DNA of 15,921 nucleotides from Bulleidia sp. GTDB taxonomy: Bacteria; Bacillota_I; Bacilli_A; Erysipelotrichales; Erysipelotrichaceae. The notes below the pieces were generated by a model. The model searched no databases, was not told the origin of the DNA, and saw nothing but the letters and a program-made list of their open reading frames with translations. A program made the translations under genes and the position numbers. Below are positions 6,756 to 13,420 of the stretch, in pieces (position 1 is the first letter of the stretch; each line of letters starts with the position of its first letter). The stretch covers positions 1 through 15,921 of the forward strand of contig JAEDEK010000033.1 in assembly GCA_016293365.1 (NCBI GenBank). Reading direction: 5' to 3'.

Positions 6756-7880
6756 TTAAGAGAACTGTTTTCTGAACTTATCCCAGATGGATTCAGATTT
6801 GACATTGTTCTGCAGATCCTGCAGCTGTTTATACAGTTCCTTTTCCTTACGTGTCAGATCTGTATCGACCTTGATCCGTACGGTACACAGCTGATCTCCC
6901 TGTTTACCGGAACGGATATCAACAACGCCCTTGCCTTTTAAGCGCAGACGTGCACCATCCTGGGTACCTGCAGGGATTTTCATCGATACATCCCCGAAGA
7001 TGGTAGGTACTTCAATCGTTGTTCCAAGCGTTGCATCTACCGCACTGACCGGAATATCAAGAAGAATATCCTTGCCATTGCGGGTGAAATACTTATGCGG
7101 TTCCACATTGACTTCAATATAAAGATCACCGTTTGGACCACCGTTGACACCACGTTCACCCTTACCGGCTACGCGCAGCTGCTGTCCTGAGGAAATACCT
7201 GCAGGCAGTTTGACATCAACGGATGATCTTTTTCTTTCATATCCTGTACCGTTACATACATGACATGCCTTGCGGACATACTTACCGGATCCATGGCATT
7301 TCGGACATTCCGACTGTGTACGGATTCTGCCGAACATCGTACTCTGAATCATTTCAACAACACCACTGCCATGGCAATCCGGACATGTCACAACATCGTT
7401 TGGTGTTTCCGCACCTGTGCCATGACAATGTGGACATGGTTCATCCACGGTCAGATTGATAGTCTCCGTTTTTCCAAAGCATGCATCCATGAATGACACA
7501 TTCATACGCATGAAACGGTCATTTCCCTTCTGTGGGCCACGGCTGGCTCTTGTAGAGCCACCGAATCCACCTGTTCCTCCACCGAAGAAGGAAGAGAAAA
7601 TGTCATCAAAGCCACCGAATCCGGAAGCACCCGAGAATCCACCGAATCCATTCGGATCATTGCCGGCAAAGCCGAACTGGTCATAGTTCTGACGCTTCTG
7701 CGGATCGGAAAGGATCTCATACGCTTCATTGACTTCCTTGAATTTATCTGCCGCATCCGGTTCCTTGTTCAGATCCGGGTGGTATTTCTTCGCAAGCTTT
7801 CGATAGGCCCTTTTGATTTCATCATCGCTCGCGCCTTTGGAAACTCCTAACACTTCATAATAATCTCTTTTTTCTGCCAT
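6756..7880 (-). CDS. dnaJ: Hsp40 co-chaperone DnaJ
   Basis: Delivers unfolded clients to DnaK and stimulates its ATPase. The 374-residue type I protein has all parts in order: J domain (about 5-70) with HPD at 34-36; Gly/Phe-rich region (about 70-112, repeated GFGG); zinc-binding region with four CxxCxGxG motifs at 149-156, 166-173, 192-199 and 206-213, all eight cysteines intact; and the C-terminal client-binding beta domains (about 215-345). GGGAGG lies 8 bases before the ATG. It sits between dnaK (67-base gap with a hairpin) and clpB (35-base gap) in the same transcript, and should be co-controlled by HrcA from the operon promoter. Confidence 0.98.
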   Translation of the reverse strand: MAEKRDYYEVLGVSKGASDDEIKRAYRKLAKKYHPDLNKEPDAADKFKEVNEAYEILSDPQKRQNYDQFGFAGNDPNGFGGFSGASGFGGFDDIFSSFFGGGTGGFGGSTRASRGPQKGNDRFMRMNVSFMDACFGKTETINLTVDEPCPHCHGTGAETPNDVVTCPDCHGSGVVEMIQSTMFGRIRTQSECPKCHGSGKYVRKACHVCNGTGYERKRSSVDVKLPAGISSGQQLRVAGKGERGVNGGPNGDLYIEVNVEPHKYFTRNGKDILLDIPVSAVDATLGTTIEVPTIFGDVSMKIPAGTQDGARLRLKGKGVVDIRSGKQGDQLCTVRIKVDTDLTRKEKELYKQLQDLQNNVKSESIWDKFRKQFS

Positions 7881-7905
7881 ATCTCAAGCCTCCCTTTGAA
7901 TAACA

Positions 7906-7932
7906 GATGCGGAAACCATCTGGCTCCGCATC
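7906..7932 (-). ncRNA. Hairpin in the dnaK-dnaJ gap
   Basis: Perfect 8-base arms GATGCGGA (7906-7913) and TCCGCATC (7925-7932) around an 11-base loop, the only notable feature of the 67-base gap. No T tract follows on the minus strand, so it is not a standard terminator. It may protect the end of a processed dnaK message or lower downstream expression. Confidence 0.55.
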
Positions 7933-7947
7933 CATTCCTGTTTGTGA

Positions 7948-9774
7948 TCAGTTCTTTTCCTGGAAATCAGCATCCATGACATCATCATTGGAAGATGTAG
8001 AGCCTGTGGAACCTGTGTAACCCTGATTACCCTGGGCTGCACCACCTTGCTGGTACATCTGCTGAGCCATAGCGTTAGCTGCCTGTTCCAGAGCTTCCAT
8101 CTTTGTCTTCAGGCCTGCCATGTCATTCTTATCAAGAGCTTCCTGAAGTTCATCACGGAGTTTCTGAACTTCAGCCTTCTGCTCAGGTGTGACGTTGGCA
8201 TTTTCTTCCTTCAGAGTGACATCGATCTGGTTGATGAAGTTTTCAGCCTTATTTCTTGTTTCGATGTCTTCCTTACGCTTTTCATCTTCAGCCTTATGTG
8301 CTTCTGCATCCTTTACCATTCTGTCGATTTCTTCTTCAGAAAGACCGGAAGAGTTCTGGATTGTGATGTGCTGTTCCTTGTTTGTTCCCTTATCCTTTGC
8401 AGATACTTTTACGATACCGTTAACGTCGATATCGAATGTGACTTCGATCTGTGGAACACCACGTCTTGCCGGTGCAATACCGTCGAGCATGAAGTTACCA
8501 AGAGTCTTGTTGTCAGAAGCCATTGGTCTTTCACCCTGTAATACATGGATGTCTACAGCCGGCTGGTTATCAGCAGCTGTGGAGAAGATCTGAGACTTGG
8601 AAGTCGGGATTGTTGTATTTCTTGGGATCATGACTGTCATGACACCACCGTTTGTTTCAATACCAAGGCTTAATGGTGTAACGTCCAGTAACAGAACATC
8701 CTTGACATCACCAGAGATGACACCACCCTGAATTGCTGCACCAAGAGCGACACATTCATCCGGGTTTACGGACTTGTTCGGTTCCTTACCCAGTTCGTTA
8801 CGTACTGCTTCCTGAACTGCAGGGATACGTGTGGAACCACCTACCAGTAATACCTGGTCAAGGTCAGATGCTGTAACGCCTGCATCTCTCATCGCATTGC
8901 GGACAGGGATCATTGTACGATCAACAAGATCTCTTGTCATGGCATCAAACTGAGCACGTGTCAGAGTTGCTTCCAGGTGCAGAGGACCTGCAGGACCTGC
9001 AGAGATGAATGGCAGGGAAATCTGTGTCTGTAATGTACCGGACAGATCCTTCTTTGCCTTTTCAGCAGCTTCCTTGAGTCTCTGTAATGCCATCTTATCG
9101 TTCTTCAGATCGATGTTGTTTTCCTTTCTGAAGTTATCAGCCAGCCAGTCGATGATCTTGTTGTCGAAGTCATCACCACCAAGCTTTGTATCACCTGCTG
9201 TGGAAAGAACTTCGAATGTACCATCTGCGATATCCAGGATGGAAACGTCGAATGTACCGCCGCCAAGGTCATATACAAGAATCTTGTGTTCTTCATTCTG
9301 ATCCTTGTCAAGACCGAACGCAAGTGCGGAAGCAGTAGGTTCATTGATGATACGTTCTACATCCAGTCCTGCAATCTTACCTGCATCCTTTGTTGCCTGA
9401 CGCTGTGCGTCGTTGAAGTATGCTGGAACTGTGATGACTGCCTTTGTTACCTTTTCACCAAGATAAGCTTCTGCATAGTCCTTGAGGTATGTCAGAATCA
9501 TCGCGGATACTTCCTGTGGTGTATACTGCTTACCTTCCAGAGTAACTGTTTCATTTGTACCCATCAGACGCTTGATGGAATAGACTGTGTTTGTGTTTGT
9601 GATCAGCTGTCTTTTTGCTGCATCACCGACAATACGTTCACCATTTTTGAAAGCGACAACAGATGGTGTTGTACGGTTTCCTTCCGGATTTGTGATAACC
9701 TTGGCTTCCTTGCCTTCCATGACAGCTACGCAGCTGTTTGTTGTACCTAAGTCAATACCGATAATCTTGCTCAT
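7948..9774 (-). CDS. dnaK: Hsp70 chaperone DnaK
   Basis: ATP-driven chaperone that binds exposed hydrophobic peptides, cycling with DnaJ and GrpE and feeding ClpB. The 608-residue protein shows the phosphate-1 loop IGIDLGTTNS (5-14), catalytic Lys68, the second phosphate motif DLGGGTFDVS (169-178), the adenosine motif VGGSTRIP (311-318) and the hydrophobic interdomain linker DVLLLD (359-364), then the substrate domain, helical lid and a Gly/Ser/Gln-rich tail ending DDVMDADFQEKN. The segment of about two dozen residues present in Gram-negative DnaKs after the KRLMG region (about 68-72) is absent, a Gram-positive trait. AAGGAGG sits just before the ATG, in the 15-base gap after grpE, so the two are tightly coupled. 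Confidence 0.99.
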   Translation of the reverse strand: MSKIIGIDLGTTNSCVAVMEGKEAKVITNPEGNRTTPSVVAFKNGERIVGDAAKRQLITNTNTVYSIKRLMGTNETVTLEGKQYTPQEVSAMILTYLKDYAEAYLGEKVTKAVITVPAYFNDAQRQATKDAGKIAGLDVERIINEPTASALAFGLDKDQNEEHKILVYDLGGGTFDVSILDIADGTFEVLSTAGDTKLGGDDFDNKIIDWLADNFRKENNIDLKNDKMALQRLKEAAEKAKKDLSGTLQTQISLPFISAGPAGPLHLEATLTRAQFDAMTRDLVDRTMIPVRNAMRDAGVTASDLDQVLLVGGSTRIPAVQEAVRNELGKEPNKSVNPDECVALGAAIQGGVISGDVKDVLLLDVTPLSLGIETNGGVMTVMIPRNTTIPTSKSQIFSTAADNQPAVDIHVLQGERPMASDNKTLGNFMLDGIAPARRGVPQIEVTFDIDVNGIVKVSAKDKGTNKEQHITIQNSSGLSEEEIDRMVKDAEAHKAEDEKRKEDIETRNKAENFINQIDVTLKEENANVTPEQKAEVQKLRDELQEALDKNDMAGLKTKMEALEQAANAMAQQMYQQGGAAQGNQGYTGSTGSTSSNDDVMDADFQEKN

Positions 9775-9789
9775 ATAATTGCCTCCTTA

Positions 9790-10341
9790 TTACGCGCTTA
9801 CCTTGACCATAGCAGGTCTTAGAATGCGGTCTTTGATTTTGTAGCCTTTCTGTAATACTTCGATGACGATGCCTGATTCAATGCCTTCTTTTTCTTCAGA
9901 CATCAGTGCCTGATGCCAGTTGCCGTCAAACGGCTGGTTCAGTGCTTCGATTTCTGTGATCTCTTCTTTGATCAGTGCATTCTGCAGCTGTGAGTAGATC
10001 ATTTCCACACCCTTGCGGTATGCATCATCTGTGGTAGCCTGTGCCAGAGCTCTTTCACAGTTATCCAGAACCGGTAACAGCTCTTTGGCAAAGGATGCCA
10101 TCTGATAACGGGAACGTGTTTCAAAGTCCTTTTCCAGACGTTTCTTCATGTTTTCCGTATCTGCATACGCTTTGGCATATGCATTTTTCAGCTCACCAAC
10201 CTGTGCTTTCAGCTCTTCGTTTTCTTTTTTTAAAACTTCGCACGGATCTATGGTTTCTACTGTTTCTTCAACTGACTCCTTATTTTCTGCCATTTCTGTA
10301 TTTTCTGTCACTTCTTCCCTGATTTCCTTTTCTTCACTCAT
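9790..10341 (-). CDS. grpE: Nucleotide exchange factor GrpE
   Basis: Homodimeric partner that releases ADP from DnaK and acts as a thermosensor. From the chosen start it has 183 residues: a very acidic, disordered N-terminus (1-32), a long dimerising coiled coil (about 33-85), a helical bundle, and the C-terminal beta wing with the family signature VLQKGYKIKDRILRPAMVKV. An upstream ATG at 10380 would add 13 residues (KTCITRK and following) unlike the family and wholly inside hrcA, so I prefer 10341. There ATGAGTGA joins this start with the hrcA stop (8-base overlap), suggesting translational coupling. The upstream AAGGAG (10359-10354) is 12 bases away, longer than ideal, which fits dependence on hrcA translation. 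Confidence 0.95.
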   Translation of the reverse strand: MSEEKEIREEVTENTEMAENKESVEETVETIDPCEVLKKENEELKAQVGELKNAYAKAYADTENMKKRLEKDFETRSRYQMASFAKELLPVLDNCERALAQATTDDAYRKGVEMIYSQLQNALIKEEITEIEALNQPFDGNWHQALMSEEKEGIESGIVIEVLQKGYKIKDRILRPAMVKVSA

Positions 10342-11371
10342 GATCAGAATCATCTCCTTCCGCGTGATACATGTTTTCAATCATCTTTGAGACATATTCG
10401 ACTGCCGTAACGACTTTTTCATAATCCATTCTGCTTGGACCTACAACCACAAATTCACCGGATTCCTGATTGGAAACTCTGAACTTGTGTCTGACAACTG
10501 CCAGATCATTGACCCAGGTCAGCTGCGCTCCGCTTCTTGTACTGATTTCCACAGCATTTTCAGAAGCACCGATCTGTTTCCATACAGTGGAACTGTCGAG
10601 CATGCTCATCAGCTTCTTCAGTTTGGAAATATCTTCGAATTCCGGCTGATACAGCAGTCTGTCCTTACCGGAGAAATACACATTTTCGCTGGCAAAACGG
10701 ACAAATGCCTTGACGAATGCTGCAAACAGAAGATCATGCCGCTGTATGACAGCATCCAGATCCGGTCTGATTTCTTCCATTCTTGCTGCAAGTCTTGCGA
10801 TCGGAATGTTTCTGAGCTTGTCGTTGAGCACTTCCGTACATGTTTCGATATCCGAAATCGGAATGTCCTCATCGAAGTGGAAATTCTTTGTTTCCGTATG
10901 TCCTGTATTTGTAATGAACACACAGACAAGATTCTTCTGATCCAGCGGGAAGATCTTGATGTGCTGCAGTGTCTGCACGGATGAATCCGGGCCAATGGCT
11001 CCGGTTGTCATGTTGGTCATTTCCGACATAATCTGACAGGACATCTGAACAGCTTCTTCAATATTCATTGTGGAAGCTTCAAATGCATCGCGGATTGCCA
11101 GTTCCATCTTCTGATCAACAACGGACGATTCATTCAGCAGATTTTCGCAGTAGAATCTGTAGCCGGCTGTACTTGGTATTCTTCCAGATGAGGTATGTGT
11201 CTTTTCCAGATACCCCATTTCTTCCAATGCCAGCAGGTCATTTCGGATGGTAGCGCTGGAATACTGCAGATTGTATTTTTTCTGCAGTGTCTTGGATCCG
11301 ACAGGTTCTGCTGTTTTGATGAATTCATCAACGACTGCCTTGAATATTTCGATTCTTCTTGGTGTCAGCAT
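10334..11371 (-). CDS. hrcA: Heat-inducible transcription repressor HrcA
   Basis: Represses class I heat-shock genes by binding CIRCE; in B. subtilis its active fold depends on the GroEL chaperonin, so unfolding stress relieves repression. The 345-residue length is typical. The N-terminal winged helix is clear (about 1-75): PVGSKTLQKKY, SSATIRNDLLALE as the recognition region, then the wing GYLEKTHTSSGRIP and STAGYRFY. The rest forms the dimerisation/GAF-like domain. AAAGGAGG is 7 bases before the ATG. As first gene of the operon it should control its own synthesis through the two CIRCE copies upstream. No groES-groEL is in the window, so other targets must lie elsewhere. Confidence 0.98.
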   Translation of the reverse strand: MLTPRRIEIFKAVVDEFIKTAEPVGSKTLQKKYNLQYSSATIRNDLLALEEMGYLEKTHTSSGRIPSTAGYRFYCENLLNESSVVDQKMELAIRDAFEASTMNIEEAVQMSCQIMSEMTNMTTGAIGPDSSVQTLQHIKIFPLDQKNLVCVFITNTGHTETKNFHFDEDIPISDIETCTEVLNDKLRNIPIARLAARMEEIRPDLDAVIQRHDLLFAAFVKAFVRFASENVYFSGKDRLLYQPEFEDISKLKKLMSMLDSSTVWKQIGASENAVEISTRSGAQLTWVNDLAVVRHKFRVSNQESGEFVVVGPSRMDYEKVVTAVEYVSKMIENMYHAEGDDSDHE

Positions 11372-11384
11372 CCTATCGCCTCCT

Positions 11385-11411
11385 TTAGCACTCTTTCCTA
11401 ATGACTGCCAT
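11385..11411 (-). promoter_or_regulatory. Second, degenerate CIRCE operator
   Basis: One arm (TTAGCACTC, 11385-11393) is a perfect CIRCE half site. After the standard 9-base spacer the other arm (GACTGCCAT, 11403-11411) matches 6 of 9 positions. It spans the predicted start point and touches the hrcA Shine-Dalgarno sequence (11386-11379). Confidence 0.65.
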
Positions 11412-11412
11412 T

Positions 11413-11441
11413 ATTGTATAACCGTTGATTAGCACTGTCAA
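11413..11441 (-). promoter_or_regulatory. Sigma-A-type promoter of the hrcA-grpE-dnaK-dnaJ-clpB operon
   Basis: Minus strand TTGACA (11441-11436), 17-base spacer, TACAAT (11418-11413): a consensus -35, 5 of 6 at the -10, and ideal spacing. Transcription should start at the A near 11406, leaving a leader of about 35 bases. The -35 lies partly within the first CIRCE. Confidence 0.85.
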
Positions 11442-11455
11442 CAATTAAGTGCTAA
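11429..11455. promoter_or_regulatory. CIRCE operator (HrcA-binding site)
   Basis: Arms TTAGCACTG (11429-11437) and AAGTGCTAA (11447-11455) separated by 9 bases match the consensus TTAGCACTC-N9-GAGTGCTAA at 16 of 18 positions. The two mismatches are the innermost bases of each arm. It overlaps the -35 box of the hrcA promoter, so HrcA binding should block RNA polymerase. Confidence 0.93.
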
Positions 11456-11486
11456 CTTCTTTCATCTTTTTTTCATCTATACAGAT

Positions 11487-11515
11487 AAAAAATCAGACAG
11501 ATCAGTCTGCCTGAT
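11487..11515 (-). terminator. Rho-independent terminator over the rsmD stop codon
   Basis: Minus-strand hairpin with 10-base arms (11515-11506 and 11501-11492, one G-T wobble) and the 4-base loop CTGA, followed by TTTTTT. The rsmD TGA stop (11504-11502) lies in the loop. It insulates the heat-shock promoter about 45 bases downstream from the SEDS-rsmD transcript. Confidence 0.88.
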
Positions 11516-12053
11516 AATAAGTGATTCTGGTGATGCCGTATACCTTATCTTTATATGGATGCAGTGAAGGATAATCCCGATCATAGACTTCCTCTTTCAA
11601 TGACTCGATAACAACCCTTGCACCATGTTCCAGCATTCCATTCTCACACAGAAAGGATAATACTTCATCATGGTGTGCCTTTGCATAGGGAGGATCCAGG
11701 TAGACAAGAGAAAACTGTCTTCCTTCCTGCGCCAGTTTCTGTAATACCGCCATATCCTTCATCAGATATGTTTCACATCTGCTTTCTTCGTGCAAAGTAG
11801 CGATGTTTTCTCTGATACAGGACATTGCCTTTCGGGAAGGATCTGCAAATACAGCACGTTTGCATCCACGTGAAAGTGCCTCAAGGCCAACTGCACCGCT
11901 TCCTGCATACAGGTCCAGCACCTCTCCTCCCTCAAAATATCCGCCTAGACTGGAAAAGACGGCTTCCCGTACCTTATCCAGGGTAGGTCTTGTCTGATTT
12001 CCATCCGGCGAAACGATTCTGCGTGAAGAATGAATTCCACCCACGATTCTCAT
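11502..12053 (-). CDS. rsmD: 16S rRNA (guanine(966)-N2)-methyltransferase RsmD
   Basis: Transfers methyl from S-adenosylmethionine to N2 of G966 (E. coli numbering) of 16S rRNA in the small subunit. The 183-residue length fits the family. Seen are the N-terminal MRIVGG and TRPTLDKVREAVFSSL (21-36), the SAM-binding loop DLYAGSGAVGLEALSRG (47-63), the acidic residue in FADPSR (69-74) and the catalytic DPPY (120-123). Its ATG overlaps the stop of the SEDS gene by ATGA, so translation is coupled; GGGGGAAA upstream may serve as binding site. In many Bacillota coaD follows rsmD; here the gene is closed by a terminator and the heat-shock operon comes next. Confidence 0.95.
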   Translation of the reverse strand: MRIVGGIHSSRRIVSPDGNQTRPTLDKVREAVFSSLGGYFEGGEVLDLYAGSGAVGLEALSRGCKRAVFADPSRKAMSCIRENIATLHEESRCETYLMKDMAVLQKLAQEGRQFSLVYLDPPYAKAHHDEVLSFLCENGMLEHGARVVIESLKEEVYDRDYPSLHPYKDKVYGITRITYYQAD

Positions 12054-13255
12054 TCGATTTCCCCCTTATGATACTGACTGATGACAGCCTGTGCGATACC
12101 GACCGCAAACATCATGGACATGGCGGAAGAACCGCCTGCCGACATCAGTGGTAACGGTACACCCGTTAAAGGAATCAGTCCGGTAACACCGCCGACATTC
12201 AGAAAGATATGCACCATGAAATACATGGCTGTACCGACAAGAATCATCTTCGCCCTTTCGCTTCTGATCCGGTTGGCATACAGAAACAGCCTTACAATCA
12301 GCAGTGTATACAGTCCCATCAACCCCAGAAATCCAACAAAGCCTGTTTCTTCTACCAGCACAGCAAGAATAAAGTCGGTATTTGCTGCCGGAAAGTTTGT
12401 ATATTTTTGAATGGACTTACCAAAACCGACGCCAAACATCCCACCTGTCGCAAATGAGATCAGTCCATTGACAAGCTGGTATCCATCCCCATACTGATCG
12501 ATAAACGGATTGATGGCAGAAAGGAATCTGTTTTTCTGATAGGTCATTAACGGCAGTGATTCAATAAATTTCATTCCATATGGTGAAATCAGAAAGACAA
12601 CTGCTGCAACCCCAATTCCAAACAGAACGGAGAATACCTTCTGTGCCTTCTTCAAAGAAGGATGTTTTGGTATCAGTGCCACAACAAAGCAGATCATCAG
12701 CATGACCGCAGCACTGCCGAAATCCTTCTGGACGAAGATAATCGTAAATAAATAGATCAGTATCATACCAACCGGTACTCTGCACATTTCAACAAATGTT
12801 CTGTTTCTTCTTCTGCTGTCACCAAGATATGCTGCCAGTATCAAAACGGCAATGATCTTGGTGAATTCGGATGGCTGGATCGTGATTTCCGCATAGGGAA
12901 ACGGAATACGGATCCAGGCATAGGCACCACCTGCCGGTATGAAAAGCCGGCATGCAAGCAATACTCCTTCCATCAGAAACATCACCGATACAAAGCCGGA
13001 TCCTGTAATCTGATGAATCCGGAAATGATGTGAGGCAAAGCACATCATGAAATAACCTGCCACAACAAATACGAGCTGTTTGACAACCGTAACTGCAAGA
13101 GACAGACTGTTGCCGATATTAAGTCCCATCGAAGCACTGCCGATCATGACTGTGCCCCCAAGAGAAAGAAGCAGGATCGCCAGCAGAATCCATATATCAC
13201 AACCGGCTGACAGCTTCAGAAAATCGATCAGTCTGATTTTATCTTTTTTCTTCAT
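12050..13255 (-). CDS. SEDS-family peptidoglycan polymerase (FtsW/RodA-like)
   Basis: Multi-pass membrane glycosyltransferase that polymerises lipid II, working with a class B penicillin-binding protein in division (FtsW) or elongation (RodA). From the Met at 13255 it has 401 residues and about ten hydrophobic segments. Conserved SEDS blocks are visible: WIRIPF and IQPSEFTKI, QKDFGSA, the extracellular INPFIDQYGDGYQ with the likely catalytic Asp, NTDFILAVLVEETG, and TGLIPLTGVPLPLMSAGGSS. The last block has Ala where most members have Tyr (SYGGSS). FtsW or RodA cannot be decided, so no symbol is given. An earlier in-frame ATG at 13306 would add 17 residues; neither start has a Shine-Dalgarno sequence, and I prefer 13255 because the extra residues are atypical and a -10 box lies inside them. 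It overlaps rsmD by 4 bases. Confidence 0.92.
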   Translation of the reverse strand: MKKKDKIRLIDFLKLSAGCDIWILLAILLLSLGGTVMIGSASMGLNIGNSLSLAVTVVKQLVFVVAGYFMMCFASHHFRIHQITGSGFVSVMFLMEGVLLACRLFIPAGGAYAWIRIPFPYAEITIQPSEFTKIIAVLILAAYLGDSRRRNRTFVEMCRVPVGMILIYLFTIIFVQKDFGSAAVMLMICFVVALIPKHPSLKKAQKVFSVLFGIGVAAVVFLISPYGMKFIESLPLMTYQKNRFLSAINPFIDQYGDGYQLVNGLISFATGGMFGVGFGKSIQKYTNFPAANTDFILAVLVEETGFVGFLGLMGLYTLLIVRLFLYANRIRSERAKMILVGTAMYFMVHIFLNVGGVTGLIPLTGVPLPLMSAGGSSAMSMMFAVGIAQAVISQYHKGEIE

Positions 13256-13262
13256 ACGGTTA

Positions 13263-13271
13263 ATTCTAGCA
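13263..13271 (-). promoter_or_regulatory. Candidate extended -10 box for the SEDS gene
   Basis: The minus strand reads TGCTAGAAT, ending 7 bases before the ATG at 13255, so transcription would begin at the start codon. No convincing -35 is seen at 16-18 bases; a TTAACA lies 20 bases upstream. Tentative. Confidence 0.35.
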
Positions 13272-13335
13272 CATACCACAGCTGTTTTTGTTAACTTATA
13301 GGCCATTATTTCACAACGTATACGATGATATGACG

Positions 13336-13350
13336 ATGTAAACGTTTACG
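13336..13350. promoter_or_regulatory. cre-like palindrome between SEDS gene and def
   Basis: ATGTAAACGTTTACG contains the perfect 12-base palindrome GTAAACGTTTAC (13338-13349). It fits the CcpA cre consensus WTGNAANCGNWNNCW at all but the last position. It lies 23 bases upstream of the def -35 and about 80 bases upstream of the SEDS start at 13255. Other LacI-family regulators bind similar CG-centred palindromes. Confidence 0.5.
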
Positions 13351-13373
13351 TGCGTAAATTTCAGGTAAAGGCT

Positions 13374-13402
13374 TTGACATCTGTTTTCTGCGTGCTTAAA
13401 AT
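13374..13402 (+). promoter_or_regulatory. Sigma-A-type promoter of def
   Basis: TTGACA (13374-13379), 17-base spacer, TAAAAT (13397-13402). Transcription should start near 13409, only about 12 bases before the ATG at 13421, with GAGG in the short leader. Confidence 0.8.
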
Positions 13403-13420
13403 GATTGCGAGGAAACGAAA

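Noticed and set aside
7561..7690. Short GC-rich repeats in dnaJ
   Set aside because: They encode the normal Gly/Phe-rich region of DnaJ.
7906..7932. Terminator between dnaK and dnaJ
   Set aside because: The stem is good but no T tract follows on the coding strand, and dnaJ has no promoter of its own.
8047..8541. 164-codon plus-strand open frame inside dnaK
   Set aside because: Antisense to a complete dnaK; Phe/Leu/Cys-rich shadow without its own signals.
9790..10380. grpE starting at 10380
   Set aside because: The extra 13 residues lie fully inside hrcA, are unlike GrpE N-termini, and the ATG at 10341 has the typical stop/start overlap.
10487..10984. 165-codon plus-strand open frame inside hrcA
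   Set aside because: Antisense to intact hrcA and without family resemblance.
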